Source: Dehalococcoidia bacterium (GTDB lineage Bacteria > Chloroflexota > Dehalococcoidia > Dehalococcoidales > JAUXAE01). Taken from it: a stretch of 9,862 bases of DNA. The translations under genes and the position numbers were made by a program. The notes under the pieces are model-generated. The model saw nothing but the letters and a program-made list of their open reading frames with translations, ran no database searches and had not been told where the DNA came from. The stretch lies in assembly GCA_030665535.1 (NCBI GenBank), contig DAOUZU010000031.1, forward strand, positions 1 to 9,862, in the 5' to 3' direction. This document shows, one piece after another, positions 1 to 7,833 of the stretch; the first letter of the stretch is position 1; each line of letters opens with the position of its first letter.

Positions 1-836
1 ACAGCCACCAGGGAAAACTGGGCGGTGGCCTCGGCAGGATTGGCAACGCCGATGACATCTTTAAGGAAATTAAGGGCGAACTGCTGGATAGTGGCGAAGG
101 CCATAAAGATAAGCAGGCGGGAGGCCAGGAACCAGATGAAATCACGGTGGGCTTTAATATCTATCTTAAAGGGTTTAATAATGGTGGTCAAGAATGATTG
201 CTGGGGGCCGGCCCTGGCGGCAGGCTCTTTCACCAACAGGACGGTGGCGGCCATAAAGGCCAGCAGGAGAATCCCCAGCAACGTCAGTGACAGCCACAGC
301 CACACCCTGCCCTCGTCGTCGGCGAAATTGTCCATGAAGATGGCGATGGGGTAAAGCAAAGCCACCCCGCCCAGAATCTCCAGGAGGGACTTTACCCCGG
401 AGGCGGTGCCCCGCTTGCCCTCCGGCACCATCTCGGGGATGAAGGCCTGGTAGGGCCCCTGGGCGGTGTTGGTCGAAATCTGGAGCAGGCAGTAGGTAAT
501 GAACAGGATGGCGAAGCTACCGGCAAAGCCTATGCCGGCCAGGAAAAGGATACCGGCTAGGATACCCAGCAGGACATAGGGGCGGCGGCGCCCCAAGTGG
601 AAGCCGGAGCGGTCGGAGATGGCACCGGCAATCGGCTGGGCGGCCATGGCCAGGACAAGGCCGGCGAAGGTCAGCAGCCCCAGGTAGGTGTTCTTCTGCG
701 ACTCGGCGACGAAGTCCAGCAGTTGAAGCGGCAGTATGATGCTGTGAAGGCTGCTCCACAGGGCGGTTATGGCGAAGCCCAGCAGGGTTATCTTGACATA
801 GCTGGAGGGGCGGAAGCCGGCTGTTTTCTGGTTCAT
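1..836 (-). CDS. MFS transporter, GPH/SLC45-like, 3' end cut by window
   Basis: An open frame of 278 codons starts at ATG 836-834 and runs off the left edge, so the C-terminal part is missing. The product is a polytopic inner-membrane protein beginning MNQKTAGFRPSSYVKITLLG. Hydrophobic helices alternate with short polar loops. The loop after the second helix holds SDRSGFHLGRRRPY (residues about 72-85), the major facilitator motif A in the form typical of the glycoside-pentoside-hexuronide and SLC45 sugar:cation symporters. A long cytoplasmic loop (about residues 195-225, KEPAARAGPQQ onward) then leads into the second half, as expected for 12-helix MFS proteins. The substrate cannot be read from the sequence; a sugar or other small solute with H+ or Na+ is the family default. 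It is divergent from pabB with a 108-base gap, and I see no functional link to folate synthesis. Confidence 0.85.
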   Translation of the reverse strand, partial: MNQKTAGFRPSSYVKITLLGFAITALWSSLHSIILPLQLLDFVAESQKNTYLGLLTFAGLVLAMAAQPIAGAISDRSGFHLGRRRPYVLLGILAGILFLAGIGFAGSFAILFITYCLLQISTNTAQGPYQAFIPEMVPEGKRGTASGVKSLLEILGGVALLYPIAIFMDNFADDEGRVWLWLSLTLLGILLLAFMAATVLLVKEPAARAGPQQSFLTTIIKPFKIDIKAHRDFIWFLASRLLIFMAFATIQQFALNFLKDVIGVANPAEATAQFSLVA

Positions 837-851
837 TAAAAGACCCGGTTA

Positions 852-881
852 AGCATAGCAGAGGGTATTACCGGGGGACAA
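852..881 (-). promoter_or_regulatory. Candidate promoter of the MFS gene
   Basis: Reading the minus strand, TTGTCC (881-876) and TATGCT (857-852) are separated by 18 bases, a fair match to -35 and -10 elements. The start site would fall only about 8-9 bases before the ATG at 836, leaving almost no leader, and no clear ribosome-binding site is visible. Pattern match only. Confidence 0.3.
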
Positions 882-917
882 GAACGGGCGGAGGGGCATT
901 CCCCATCCGGAGGCGGG

Positions 918-928
918 TGATATATAAT
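918..928 (+). promoter_or_regulatory. -10 element of the pabBAC operon
   Basis: A perfect TATAAT lies at 923-928 in the otherwise GC-rich gap before pabB. A TG at 918-919 could act as an extended -10 if the overlapping TATATA (921-926) is used. The -35 position (about 899-904, TTCCCC) is poor. Transcription would begin near 935, only about 10 bases before the ATG at 945. Confidence 0.5.
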
Positions 929-944
929 AGCCGGCGAGGGCAAG

Positions 945-2393
945 ATGGTGAAACGTTATCCACTGGTGGAGGAGATGAAGATGCCGCTTGAGGCGCCCCG
1001 GTGCTTTGAGCTTATAAAAGAGCGGCCGCATAGCTTCTTTCTGGACAGCGGCATGGACCCGGCCAAGTTGGGGCGTTACTCCTTTATTGGTGCTGACCCC
1101 TTCCTGGTGTTGAAGAGCCGCGGCCAGGAAATCAGCCTCAGCTACGACGACGGGCGCAAGGAGACGGTAATGGGTAACCCCTTTGATGTTCTCGACGGGT
1201 TGCTCCGGCGCTACCGGATGGAGACCGGCCCCGTTCCCGTTCCCTTTAGCGGCGGCGCCGTGGGCTATTTCAGCTACGACTTGTGCCACTTTTTAGAGCG
1301 CCTGCCGCGGACGGCGGTTGATGACCTCAAACTACCGGAGTGCTACCTTGCCTTCTATGACACCATTATCGCTTTTGATCTCCAGCAGGGCCGGGCCTAT
1401 ATCATCTCCTGCGGCTTTCCCGAGGAGAATGAAACGGCCAGAAAACGGCGGGCGCAGGCCCGACTGGATGAGCTAAAAGCCCTGATATTAAGCGGCAGAC
1501 CAAAGGGCGCCGGTTCTGCCGGCACGGCCCCGGTCGGCAGCGAGATAGCCCTCAAGGCCAACTTCAGCCGCCGGCAGTATCTGAAAGCGGTGGCCGTTGC
1601 CAGGGAGTATATCCTGGCCGGCGATATATTCCAGGTGAACATTTCGCAGCGCTTCGAGGCCAAGCTGGCCGCCCCTCCCTACGAGCTATACCGGCAGCTG
1701 CGGCTGGTCAACTCGGCCCCCTTCGCCTCCTACCTCGGCTTTGAGGATGTGTCCGTGGCCAGTGCTTCGCCGGAGCGGTTCTTGAGGCTTTCCGGAGACC
1801 TGGTACAGACCAGGCCAATCAAAGGGACGCGCCGCCGCGGCGCCACCCTGGCCGAGGATGCCGCCCTGGCCAACGAGCTTCTCTCCAGCGTTAAAGACCG
1901 GGCCGAGAACGTGATGATCGTAGACCTCGAGCGCAACGACCTGGGCCGCATCTGCCGCTACGGCAGCGTAAAAGTGACGGAGCTGGCTGTCTTGGAGAAT
2001 TATCCCACCGTCTTTCACCTGACCTCCACCGTGGAGGGCCGCCTTTCCCCCGGCAAGGGGGCCATTGAACTGCTGAAGGCCACCTTCCCCGGCGGTTCCA
2101 TTACCGGCGCGCCCAAAGTGCGGGCCATGGAGATTATCGACGAGCTGGAGCCAACCCGCCGCAGCGTCTACACCGGCTCCATCGGTTATCTGGGCTTTAA
2201 TGGAGACATGGATTTGAACATCGTCATCCGCACCGTTCTGGTTAAGGACGGCAAAGCCTGCTTCCAGGTGGGCGGCGGCATCGTCTATGATTCCAAGCCG
2301 GAGGCGGAGTACGAGGAGACGCTGGACAAGGCTCGGGCGCTCATCCAGGCGCTCAACCTGGCCGGCCGGGTCAGCGTGGAGGCGGCGCCTTGA
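945..2393 (+). CDS. pabB: Aminodeoxychorismate synthase component I (PabB)
   Basis: The 482-residue protein converts chorismate and ammonia (supplied by PabA) to 4-amino-4-deoxychorismate, the first step of 4-aminobenzoate and folate synthesis in the cytosol. The N-terminal anthranilate synthase I-like domain (about 1-150) contains FFLDSG and GRYSFIGADPF. The chorismate-binding domain (about 205-470) contains SASPERFLRL, MIVDLERNDLGR (324-335), TFPGGSITGAPK (380-391) and QVGGGIVYDS. The decisive motif is PIKGT (291-295): its lysine (K293) is the PabB nucleophile, whereas TrpE has PIAGT. The first gene of an operon, it ends in TGA overlapping the TTG start of pabA. The ATG at 945 has a close GAGGG (936-940). 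An in-frame ATG at 981 has a stronger site (GGAGGAG, 968-974), but starting there would remove what looks like the family's first strand (KRYPLVEE). Confidence 0.95.
   Translation: MVKRYPLVEEMKMPLEAPRCFELIKERPHSFFLDSGMDPAKLGRYSFIGADPFLVLKSRGQEISLSYDDGRKETVMGNPFDVLDGLLRRYRMETGPVPVPFSGGAVGYFSYDLCHFLERLPRTAVDDLKLPECYLAFYDTIIAFDLQQGRAYIISCGFPEENETARKRRAQARLDELKALILSGRPKGAGSAGTAPVGSEIALKANFSRRQYLKAVAVAREYILAGDIFQVNISQRFEAKLAAPPYELYRQLRLVNSAPFASYLGFEDVSVASASPERFLRLSGDLVQTRPIKGTRRRGATLAEDAALANELLSSVKDRAENVMIVDLERNDLGRICRYGSVKVTELAVLENYPTVFHLTSTVEGRLSPGKGAIELLKATFPGGSITGAPKVRAMEIIDELEPTRRSVYTGSIGYLGFNGDMDLNIVIRTVLVKDGKACFQVGGGIVYDSKPEAEYEETLDKARALIQALNLAGRVSVEAAP
2378..2382 (+). promoter_or_regulatory. 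Ribosome-binding site fixing the TTG start of pabA
   Basis: GGAGG lies seven bases before TTG 2390-2392, inside the last codons of pabB. It supports the rare start codon and implies translational coupling across the overlapping TTGA. Confidence 0.7.
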
Positions 2394-2974
2394 TACTGGT
2401 CATCGATAACTATGATTCCTTCGTCTACAACCTGGCCCAGTACCTGGGCGAGCTGGGCTGGCAGCCGGCCGTCCACCGCAACGATAACCTGACCCTTGCC
2501 CAGATTGAAGATATGGCCCCCAGCCACATCGTCATCTCGCCGGGGCCGTGCACGCCGCATGAGGCCGGTATCTCCAACGATGTCGTCAGCCGCTTCAAGG
2601 GGAAAATCCCCATCCTGGGGGTCTGCCTGGGACACCAGTGCATCGGCCAGGTCTACGGCGGGAGCATCGTGCGGGCGGCGCTGCCGGTACACGGCAAGCA
2701 GTCCCTCGTTTTCCACGATGGCCGTACCATTTTCGGCGACCTCCCCAGCCCCCTGGTCGGCGGCCGTTACCACTCCCTGGTCATAGACAGCCGGCAGGTG
2801 CCGCCATCGCTGGAGGTATCGGCGCGGACGGAGGACGGCCAGATTATGGCCGTTCGGGACAGGGCGAATATGGTGGAGGGCATCCAGTTCCACCCCGAAT
2901 CTATCCTCACCGACAGAGGCCACGACATACTCAATAACTTCCTACATCTTTATTCGGCGGAAAGGGGAAACTGA
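2390..2974 (+). CDS. pabA: Glutamine amidotransferase of aminodeoxychorismate synthase (PabA)
   Basis: This class I glutamine amidotransferase of 194 residues has the full TrpG/PabA length. It hydrolyses glutamine and passes ammonia to PabB. The N-terminus MILVIDNYDSFVYNLAQYLG is the classic family start. The oxyanion region is ISPGPCTPHEAG (49-60), the nucleophilic elbow GVCLGHQ carries Cys79, and GIQFHPES carries His168 and Glu170, so the catalytic triad is intact. The start is TTG at 2390, overlapping the pabB stop. The stop TGA overlaps the next ATG by one base. In many bacteria a single subunit of this kind serves both PabB and TrpE; no trp gene lies in the window, so that dual role cannot be judged here, but genomic pairing favours PabA. 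Confidence 0.95.
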   Translation: MILVIDNYDSFVYNLAQYLGELGWQPAVHRNDNLTLAQIEDMAPSHIVISPGPCTPHEAGISNDVVSRFKGKIPILGVCLGHQCIGQVYGGSIVRAALPVHGKQSLVFHDGRTIFGDLPSPLVGGRYHSLVIDSRQVPPSLEVSARTEDGQIMAVRDRANMVEGIQFHPESILTDRGHDILNNFLHLYSAERGN

Positions 2975-3845
2975 TGGCAGAGATTGTTTACCTGAATGGC
3001 TCGCTTGTCGCCCGCACGGAGGCGCTGGTATCCATCTATGACCACGGTTTCCTCTACGGTTACGGCCTCTTTGAGACGATGCGGGCCTACAAGGGCATCA
3101 TATTTCTACGGGAAAGGCATATAGAACGGCTGCTGGAGGCGGCCGCGGAGCTGAAAATGGATACCGGCCTTAGCGCCGCCGGGTTGGCAGAGGCCTGCCG
3201 GGCTACCCTGGCCGCCAACGGCCTCAAGGAGGCCCGCCTGCGTTTGACCGTCTCCCGGGGGGAGGCCGGCCCCTTCCCCGGCGTCGGCAATAAGCCCACG
3301 GTAGTTATTACTGCCGGCAGCTATACGCCGCCGCCAACGCAGAAATATGAGAGCGGCTTTCGCGCCGCCCTAGTCGCTTATCCCCGCTTGAGCCAGCCGC
3401 CCCTGTACAGGCTAAAGACGACCAGCTACCTGGAAAATATTCTGGCACGGCGCGAGGTCGAAGCCGCCGGCCTTGACGAGGCCATTTTCCTGAACGAATG
3501 TGGCCATCTCACCGAGGGCAGCGCCAGCAACATCTTCCTGGTGAGGCCGTCCGGTGGCCTGGCGACGCCTCCTCTGGATAGCGGCCTGCTGCCCGGGGTG
3601 ACCCGCCGGGCGGTACTGGAGCTGGCCGCCGAAATACGTATCGCTAGCGCCGAGGGCCAGGTGAGGATTGCCGACCTGGAGCACTTCAGCGAGGCCTTCC
3701 TGACCAACTCCACCATGGAGATAATGCCCCTGGTCTCAATCAGGGACAATGAGGGGGAGACAATTACCATAGGTTCGGGAAAACCCGGCCCCATCACCCG
3801 CCGGCTTATGGCCGCCTACAAAGAGATGGTAGAACGGGAGACCTC

Positions 3846-3849
<4 letters not shown>
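2974..3849 (+). CDS. pabC: Class IV aminotransferase fold, probable aminodeoxychorismate lyase (PabC)
   Basis: This 291-residue, PLP-dependent fold-type IV protein is full length. Family signatures include the opening NGSLVARTEALVSIYDHGFLYG (split here by position 8-29), FETMRAY, the PLP lysine K148 in RLKTTSYLEN, and the cofactor-binding LTEGSASNIFLV (179-190) with E181. PabC splits aminodeoxychorismate into 4-aminobenzoate and pyruvate. The fold alone does not separate PabC from branched-chain or D-amino acid aminotransferases. The call rests on its place directly after pabB and pabA, with a one-base stop/start overlap (TGATG) and AGGGG (2963-2967) as ribosome-binding site. The stop TAA is embedded in TTAA shared with the convergent argC, and no terminator lies between the genes. 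Confidence 0.85.
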
Positions 3850-4862
<1,013 letters not shown>

Positions 4863-4875
4863 AGTATTACCTCTG

Positions 4876-4895
4876 ATATTCCGAATATATATTAC
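4876..4895 (-). promoter_or_regulatory. Palindromic AT-rich site before argC, ARG-box-like
   Basis: The 35-base gap between the channel gene and argC holds two overlapping symmetric elements: ATATTC-C-GAATAT (4876-4888) and GAATATATATTA (4883-4894). The second matches the ArgR operator core GAAT-WWWW-ATTC at all but one position, though the outer flanking bases differ. Its place just upstream of argC's ribosome-binding site suits a repressor site. AT-rich DNA makes chance symmetry easy, and no ArgR gene is visible. Confidence 0.35.
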
Positions 4896-4897
4896 CG

Positions 4898-5893
4898 TTA
4901 ACTATCCCGGCAGCCCTCCTCCAGGGTGCACAACTGCTCCTTGGTGCCGATGACAATGAGACGGCCGCCGGCTTCAATCGTATCTTCTCCGGTCGGATTG
5001 GCTAGCAGTTTGCCTTTCTTATCGCTGATGGCCAGGATATTGACCTTGGTGCGCTGGCGGGTGGCCGCAACGGTTGTTCCGGCCAAGGGGGAGCTGTCGC
5101 TGACGGCGATATTCTCCAGCTTGAGATCCCGGCCCGGGCCGTAGGCTACCGTATCAATAAAGTCCACCACCGCCGGCCGCAAGGCCAGCATAGCCAGACG
5201 CCGGGCGCCGATGCTGTAGGGTGACACAATGCGGTCGGCGCCGGCCCGGGCCAGTTTGACCTCCGCCTCCCTGTCCGAGGCGCGGACGGCGATAAACAAG
5301 TCCGGCCGCAGCCCCCTGGCGGACAGGGTGATATAAGTGTTATCCACATCACCGCCCACCGCCGCTACCAGGCCCCGTGCCTTTGCAATGCCGGCTTCCT
5401 TGAGCACATCGTCTTCGGTAGCATTGGCCAGAAGGTGGGGGTAGCCGTCCTTCTCCGCTTGGGCGATGCTCTCCTGGCTGCTGTCTATGACGACGAAAGG
5501 CACGCCGTCCCCGGCGAAAGCGCGGGCAACTTCCTGCCCCACCCGCCCGTAGCCGCAGATGATAAAGTGGTCCTTCAGCCTGGCAATTTTGTTTTTCATC
5601 TGTCGCCTCCCCAGCGTGCTACCGAACTGGCCCTCTACAAAATAACCTACCACAGTCGTCAGGGCATAGAGCGCTCCGCCTACCCCGCCTACTATCAAAA
5701 TTATACTGAAGACCTTTCCTACCTCGGAAAGGGGGTGAACCTCATCGTAACCGACGGTGGTGATTGTCGTTATCGTCATATAAAGGGCGTCTAAGAAAGA
5801 CCAGCCCTCAATTAGCATATAGCCGATAGTGCCGCCGGTGACGATTGCGGCCAGAATGACCGCTACCCGTATTAGTCTGTTCTGCAGATTCAT
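4898..5893 (-). CDS. Two-helix potassium channel with RCK (TrkA-N/TrkA-C) gating domain
   Basis: A 331-residue MthK-type channel. Residues about 8-30 form the first membrane helix, a pore helix with filter follows (TTITTVGYDEVHPLS, filter TVGYD at 46-50), then a second helix (about 61-85). The cytoplasmic part begins near residue 99: TrkA-N Rossmann domain with GYGRVG (114-119) and an acidic residue ending strand 2 (VVID), typical of NAD-type binding, then a TrkA-C domain (about 258-328). It should pass K+ under ligand control. I start it at ATG 5893-5891 because a promoter lies over the upstream GTG (5938) and the protein then begins MNLQNRLIR like relatives. The fifth filter residue is Asp rather than Gly. 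Upstream is the CPA2 antiporter, downstream argC. Confidence 0.88.
   Translation of the reverse strand: MNLQNRLIRVAVILAAIVTGGTIGYMLIEGWSFLDALYMTITTITTVGYDEVHPLSEVGKVFSIILIVGGVGGALYALTTVVGYFVEGQFGSTLGRRQMKNKIARLKDHFIICGYGRVGQEVARAFAGDGVPFVVIDSSQESIAQAEKDGYPHLLANATEDDVLKEAGIAKARGLVAAVGGDVDNTYITLSARGLRPDLFIAVRASDREAEVKLARAGADRIVSPYSIGARRLAMLALRPAVVDFIDTVAYGPGRDLKLENIAVSDSSPLAGTTVAATRQRTKVNILAISDKKGKLLANPTGEDTIEAGGRLIVIGTKEQLCTLEEGCRDS
5606..5612 (-). promoter_or_regulatory. Internal ribosome-binding site before the RCK domain
   Basis: On the coding strand GGGGAGG (5612-5606) sits six bases before an in-frame ATG (5599-5597) that encodes the Met opening MKNKIARLKDHFIICG, exactly at the membrane-to-RCK boundary. 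Translation from here would give a 233-residue soluble RCK protein. The gene's own start has no comparable site. Confidence 0.5.
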
Positions 5894-5928
5894 ATGAACT
5901 CGGAATCTGTGAGGATGATGTTTTATCG

Positions 5929-5957
5929 ATTGTAGCACACCGCTGGCGCAGTGACTA
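5929..5957 (-). promoter_or_regulatory. Promoter of the potassium channel gene
   Basis: On the minus strand TAGTCA (5957-5952) and TACAAT (5934-5929) are exactly 17 bases apart, four and five matches to the sigma-70 consensus. Transcription would start near 5922, giving a leader of about 29 bases before ATG 5893. The GTG at 5938 would lie upstream of the transcript. Confidence 0.5.
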
Positions 5958-5985
5958 GCTGAATCAGGGGAGTGGCCGGCGTAAG

Positions 5986-7683
5986 CTAGGTCATTTTTTC
6001 CCGGCGCAGGCCGTTGAGGATGCGCTGCACCTCCAGGGTGGGCACGCCGAAGCGTTGCAGGGTGTGGCGGGCTACCTCTAGGCTGGCCTCAAACTCGGGG
6101 CGCACTAGCTCGTTGGTGCCTATACCTTTAAGCACATCGGCATCGCTGTCGCGGTGCACCCGGGCCACTATATCCAGCTTGGGGTTGATCAGCCGGGCGT
6201 TCCTGACCGTCATCTCCACTTCAATGAAGTCGGGGAAGGTGCAGATAAGCACCCGCGCCCTGTCCAGGCAGGCATGGGCCAGTATCTCCGGGTTGGAGGA
6301 ATCGCCGTAGATGCAGGGTACGCCGCGGGCATTCAGGTTGGCGATGACTATCGGGTCGATTTCAATGACCAGGTAGGAAAGGTTTCGCCTGTCCAGCACC
6401 CGGCTGATGATGGAGCCCACCCGGCCATGGCCGCAGATGACGGCGTGGCCCGATAGCGTGCATCTATCTATCCTTCCGTCCAGGTCGCCGCGCCGGGCCA
6501 CCAGCCGGCTGAATCCCTTCCCTCGGCTCAGCCGCCGGTAGAGCACCGGCGCCAGCTTCAGGGCAAAGGGGGTCAGGGCCATGGTTATGGCGGCGCTGGC
6601 CAGGGTCAGGGAGTAGATATGCTCGGTTATGATGCCGCCTATCAAGCCCACCCCGGCCAGGACGAAGCTGAACTCGCCTATCTGGATAAGGCCCAGGCCG
6701 GTGAAGAGTGATGTTCTGGCGTTATTGCCGAACAGCCAGGGGATGACAGTCAGGATGACAAACTTGACGGCGACGATGAAGGTCACCAGCGTCGCTATTG
6801 TGCCCAGGTTGTCGATGGTGAAGCCGGGGTCGGCCAGCATGCCCAGGGAAACGAAGAAGACGGCGCCGAATATATCGCGCAAGGGCACGATATCGGCGAA
6901 GGCCTGGCGGGCGAAGAGGGACTGGCCGATGAGCAGCCCGGCGATAAAGGCGCCGATAGCCGCCGACAGGCCCAGGAAGAAGGCACCGAAGGCGGCCGCC
7001 AGGGACAGACTGACTACGGTGAGCAGAAACAGCTCACGGGAACGCCCCCCGGCCACCCGGCGCAGCAGTCGGGGCAGACCCCACACGCCCAGCACAAACA
7101 TACCGCCGATAAAGGCAGCCGCCTTGAGGGTGGCCAGGCCCAGGGCGGCCAGCTGGCCTCCCTCCCCGCCGCCCAGGGTGGGCAGGATAATCATCAGCGG
7201 TATCAGGCTGATGTCCTGCACTAGGAGGATACCTATCATAATGCGGCCGTGGGCCGTGTCCAGTTCGCCGCGGTCGAGCAGGGTCTTCAGCACTATGGTG
7301 GTGCTGCTTAGCGAGATGAGAAAGCCGAAGAAGATGGCCTGGTTGAGTGTCCAGCCAAGTAGCAGGGCCAGGGCCAGACCGGCGCCGGCTGTCACCAGTA
7401 TCTGGATGCTCCCGCCGAGGATGGCCACCCGTCCGGTGCGCTTAAGCTCTTTCAGGGAGAATTCCAGCCCCAGGGTGAAGAGGAGCAGGATAACGCCGAT
7501 GGTGGCCATGGCGTTGACGGTGTCGGCGTCGTGTACCAGGCCCAGGCCGAAAGGGCCGACGACCAGGCCGCCGGCCAGGTAGCCGATAATTATCGGCAGC
7601 TTCAGCCAGCGGGCGGCCAGGCCGCCGATAACGGCGGCCACCAACACCCAGAGAATCTCCGCTCCGAACTCAAGCTCGCCCAC
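5986..7683 (-). CDS. CPA2-family K+(Na+)/H+ antiporter with TrkA-N domain (KefB/YbaL-like)
   Basis: A 565-residue inner-membrane antiporter. The membrane part (about 1-385) is a Na+/H+ exchanger domain with family landmarks: LPIIIGYLAGGLVVGP near the N-terminus, FTLGLEFSL, LLVQDISLIPL carrying the QD pair (156-157), GAFIAGLLIGQS, FGAVFFVSLGM and GLIQIGEFSFVLAG. A cytoplasmic TrkA-N Rossmann domain follows, with GHGRVG (418-423) and YGDSSNPEIL. It ends with ELVRPEFEASLEVARH and no TrkA-C domain, as in YbaL/KefB relatives. The likely role is K+ or Na+ efflux against protons. I choose GTG 7683 because GGGAG (7693-7689) precedes it by five bases and a promoter covers the longer GTG at 7722. The K+ channel follows 92 bases downstream, so the two may share a transcript. 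Confidence 0.9.
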   Translation of the reverse strand: MGELEFGAEILWVLVAAVIGGLAARWLKLPIIIGYLAGGLVVGPFGLGLVHDADTVNAMATIGVILLLFTLGLEFSLKELKRTGRVAILGGSIQILVTAGAGLALALLLGWTLNQAIFFGFLISLSSTTIVLKTLLDRGELDTAHGRIMIGILLVQDISLIPLMIILPTLGGGEGGQLAALGLATLKAAAFIGGMFVLGVWGLPRLLRRVAGGRSRELFLLTVVSLSLAAAFGAFFLGLSAAIGAFIAGLLIGQSLFARQAFADIVPLRDIFGAVFFVSLGMLADPGFTIDNLGTIATLVTFIVAVKFVILTVIPWLFGNNARTSLFTGLGLIQIGEFSFVLAGVGLIGGIITEHIYSLTLASAAITMALTPFALKLAPVLYRRLSRGKGFSRLVARRGDLDGRIDRCTLSGHAVICGHGRVGSIISRVLDRRNLSYLVIEIDPIVIANLNARGVPCIYGDSSNPEILAHACLDRARVLICTFPDFIEVEMTVRNARLINPKLDIVARVHRDSDADVLKGIGTNELVRPEFEASLEVARHTLQRFGVPTLEVQRILNGLRREKMT

Positions 7684-7712
7684 GCCTTCTCCCGGCCCAA
7701 TTGATTGCTGCC

Positions 7713-7742
7713 ATTTTAACACACCGGTTGGGATGGTGGCAT
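7713..7742 (-). promoter_or_regulatory. Candidate promoter of the CPA2 antiporter gene
   Basis: On the minus strand ATGCCA (7742-7737) and TAAAAT (7718-7713) are 18 bases apart. TAAAAT has one mismatch to the -10 consensus. A start near 7706 would give a 23-base leader to GTG 7683 and excludes GTG 7722. Confidence 0.4.
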
Positions 7743-7761
7743 TGGAGCGGGGCGGCCGCGG

Positions 7762-7791
7762 TTGCTAAAGTCATCCAAAACGTGATAGCAT
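7762..7791 (+). promoter_or_regulatory. Candidate promoter of the Re-citrate synthase-like gene
   Basis: TTGCTA (7762-7767) and TAGCAT (7786-7791) are 18 bases apart, with TGA (7783-7785) directly before the -10 as an extended element. The start would be near 7798, about 36 bases before TTG 7834. The TGCTA/TAGCA pair is an inverted repeat, so an operator role is possible. This stretch and the antiporter promoter together fill the divergent gap. Confidence 0.4.
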
Positions 7792-7833
7792 CGGGGGCCG
7801 GTTTCATCCAGAACTACCGGCAAAGAGGTTCAT

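Noticed and set aside
893..904. GGGG-CATT-CCCC hairpin between the MFS gene and pabB as an operator
   Set aside because: Four-base GC stem in a GC-rich gap is expected by chance, and nothing else supports a regulator here.
945..2393. Anthranilate synthase component I (TrpE) as identity of the first operon gene
   Set aside because: The active-site motif is PIKGT with the PabB lysine rather than PIAGT, and the third operon gene is a PabC-type protein, not a trp gene.
2285..2923. Minus-strand open frame (212 codons) opposite pabB and pabA
   Set aside because: Shadow of two conserved genes, spanning their junction; no domain or ribosome-binding site of its own.
5955..5989. Inverted repeat CTAGCT...AGCTAG after the antiporter stop as a terminator
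   Set aside because: Only six paired bases around a 23-base loop, no T-run on the minus strand, and it overlaps the channel's -35 element.
6629..7582. Long plus-strand open frame (317 codons) opposite the antiporter gene
   Set aside because: Its translation is Arg/Ser/Pro-rich low-complexity sequence with no domain, and it mirrors a conserved membrane protein on the other strand; an artefact of GC-rich codon use.
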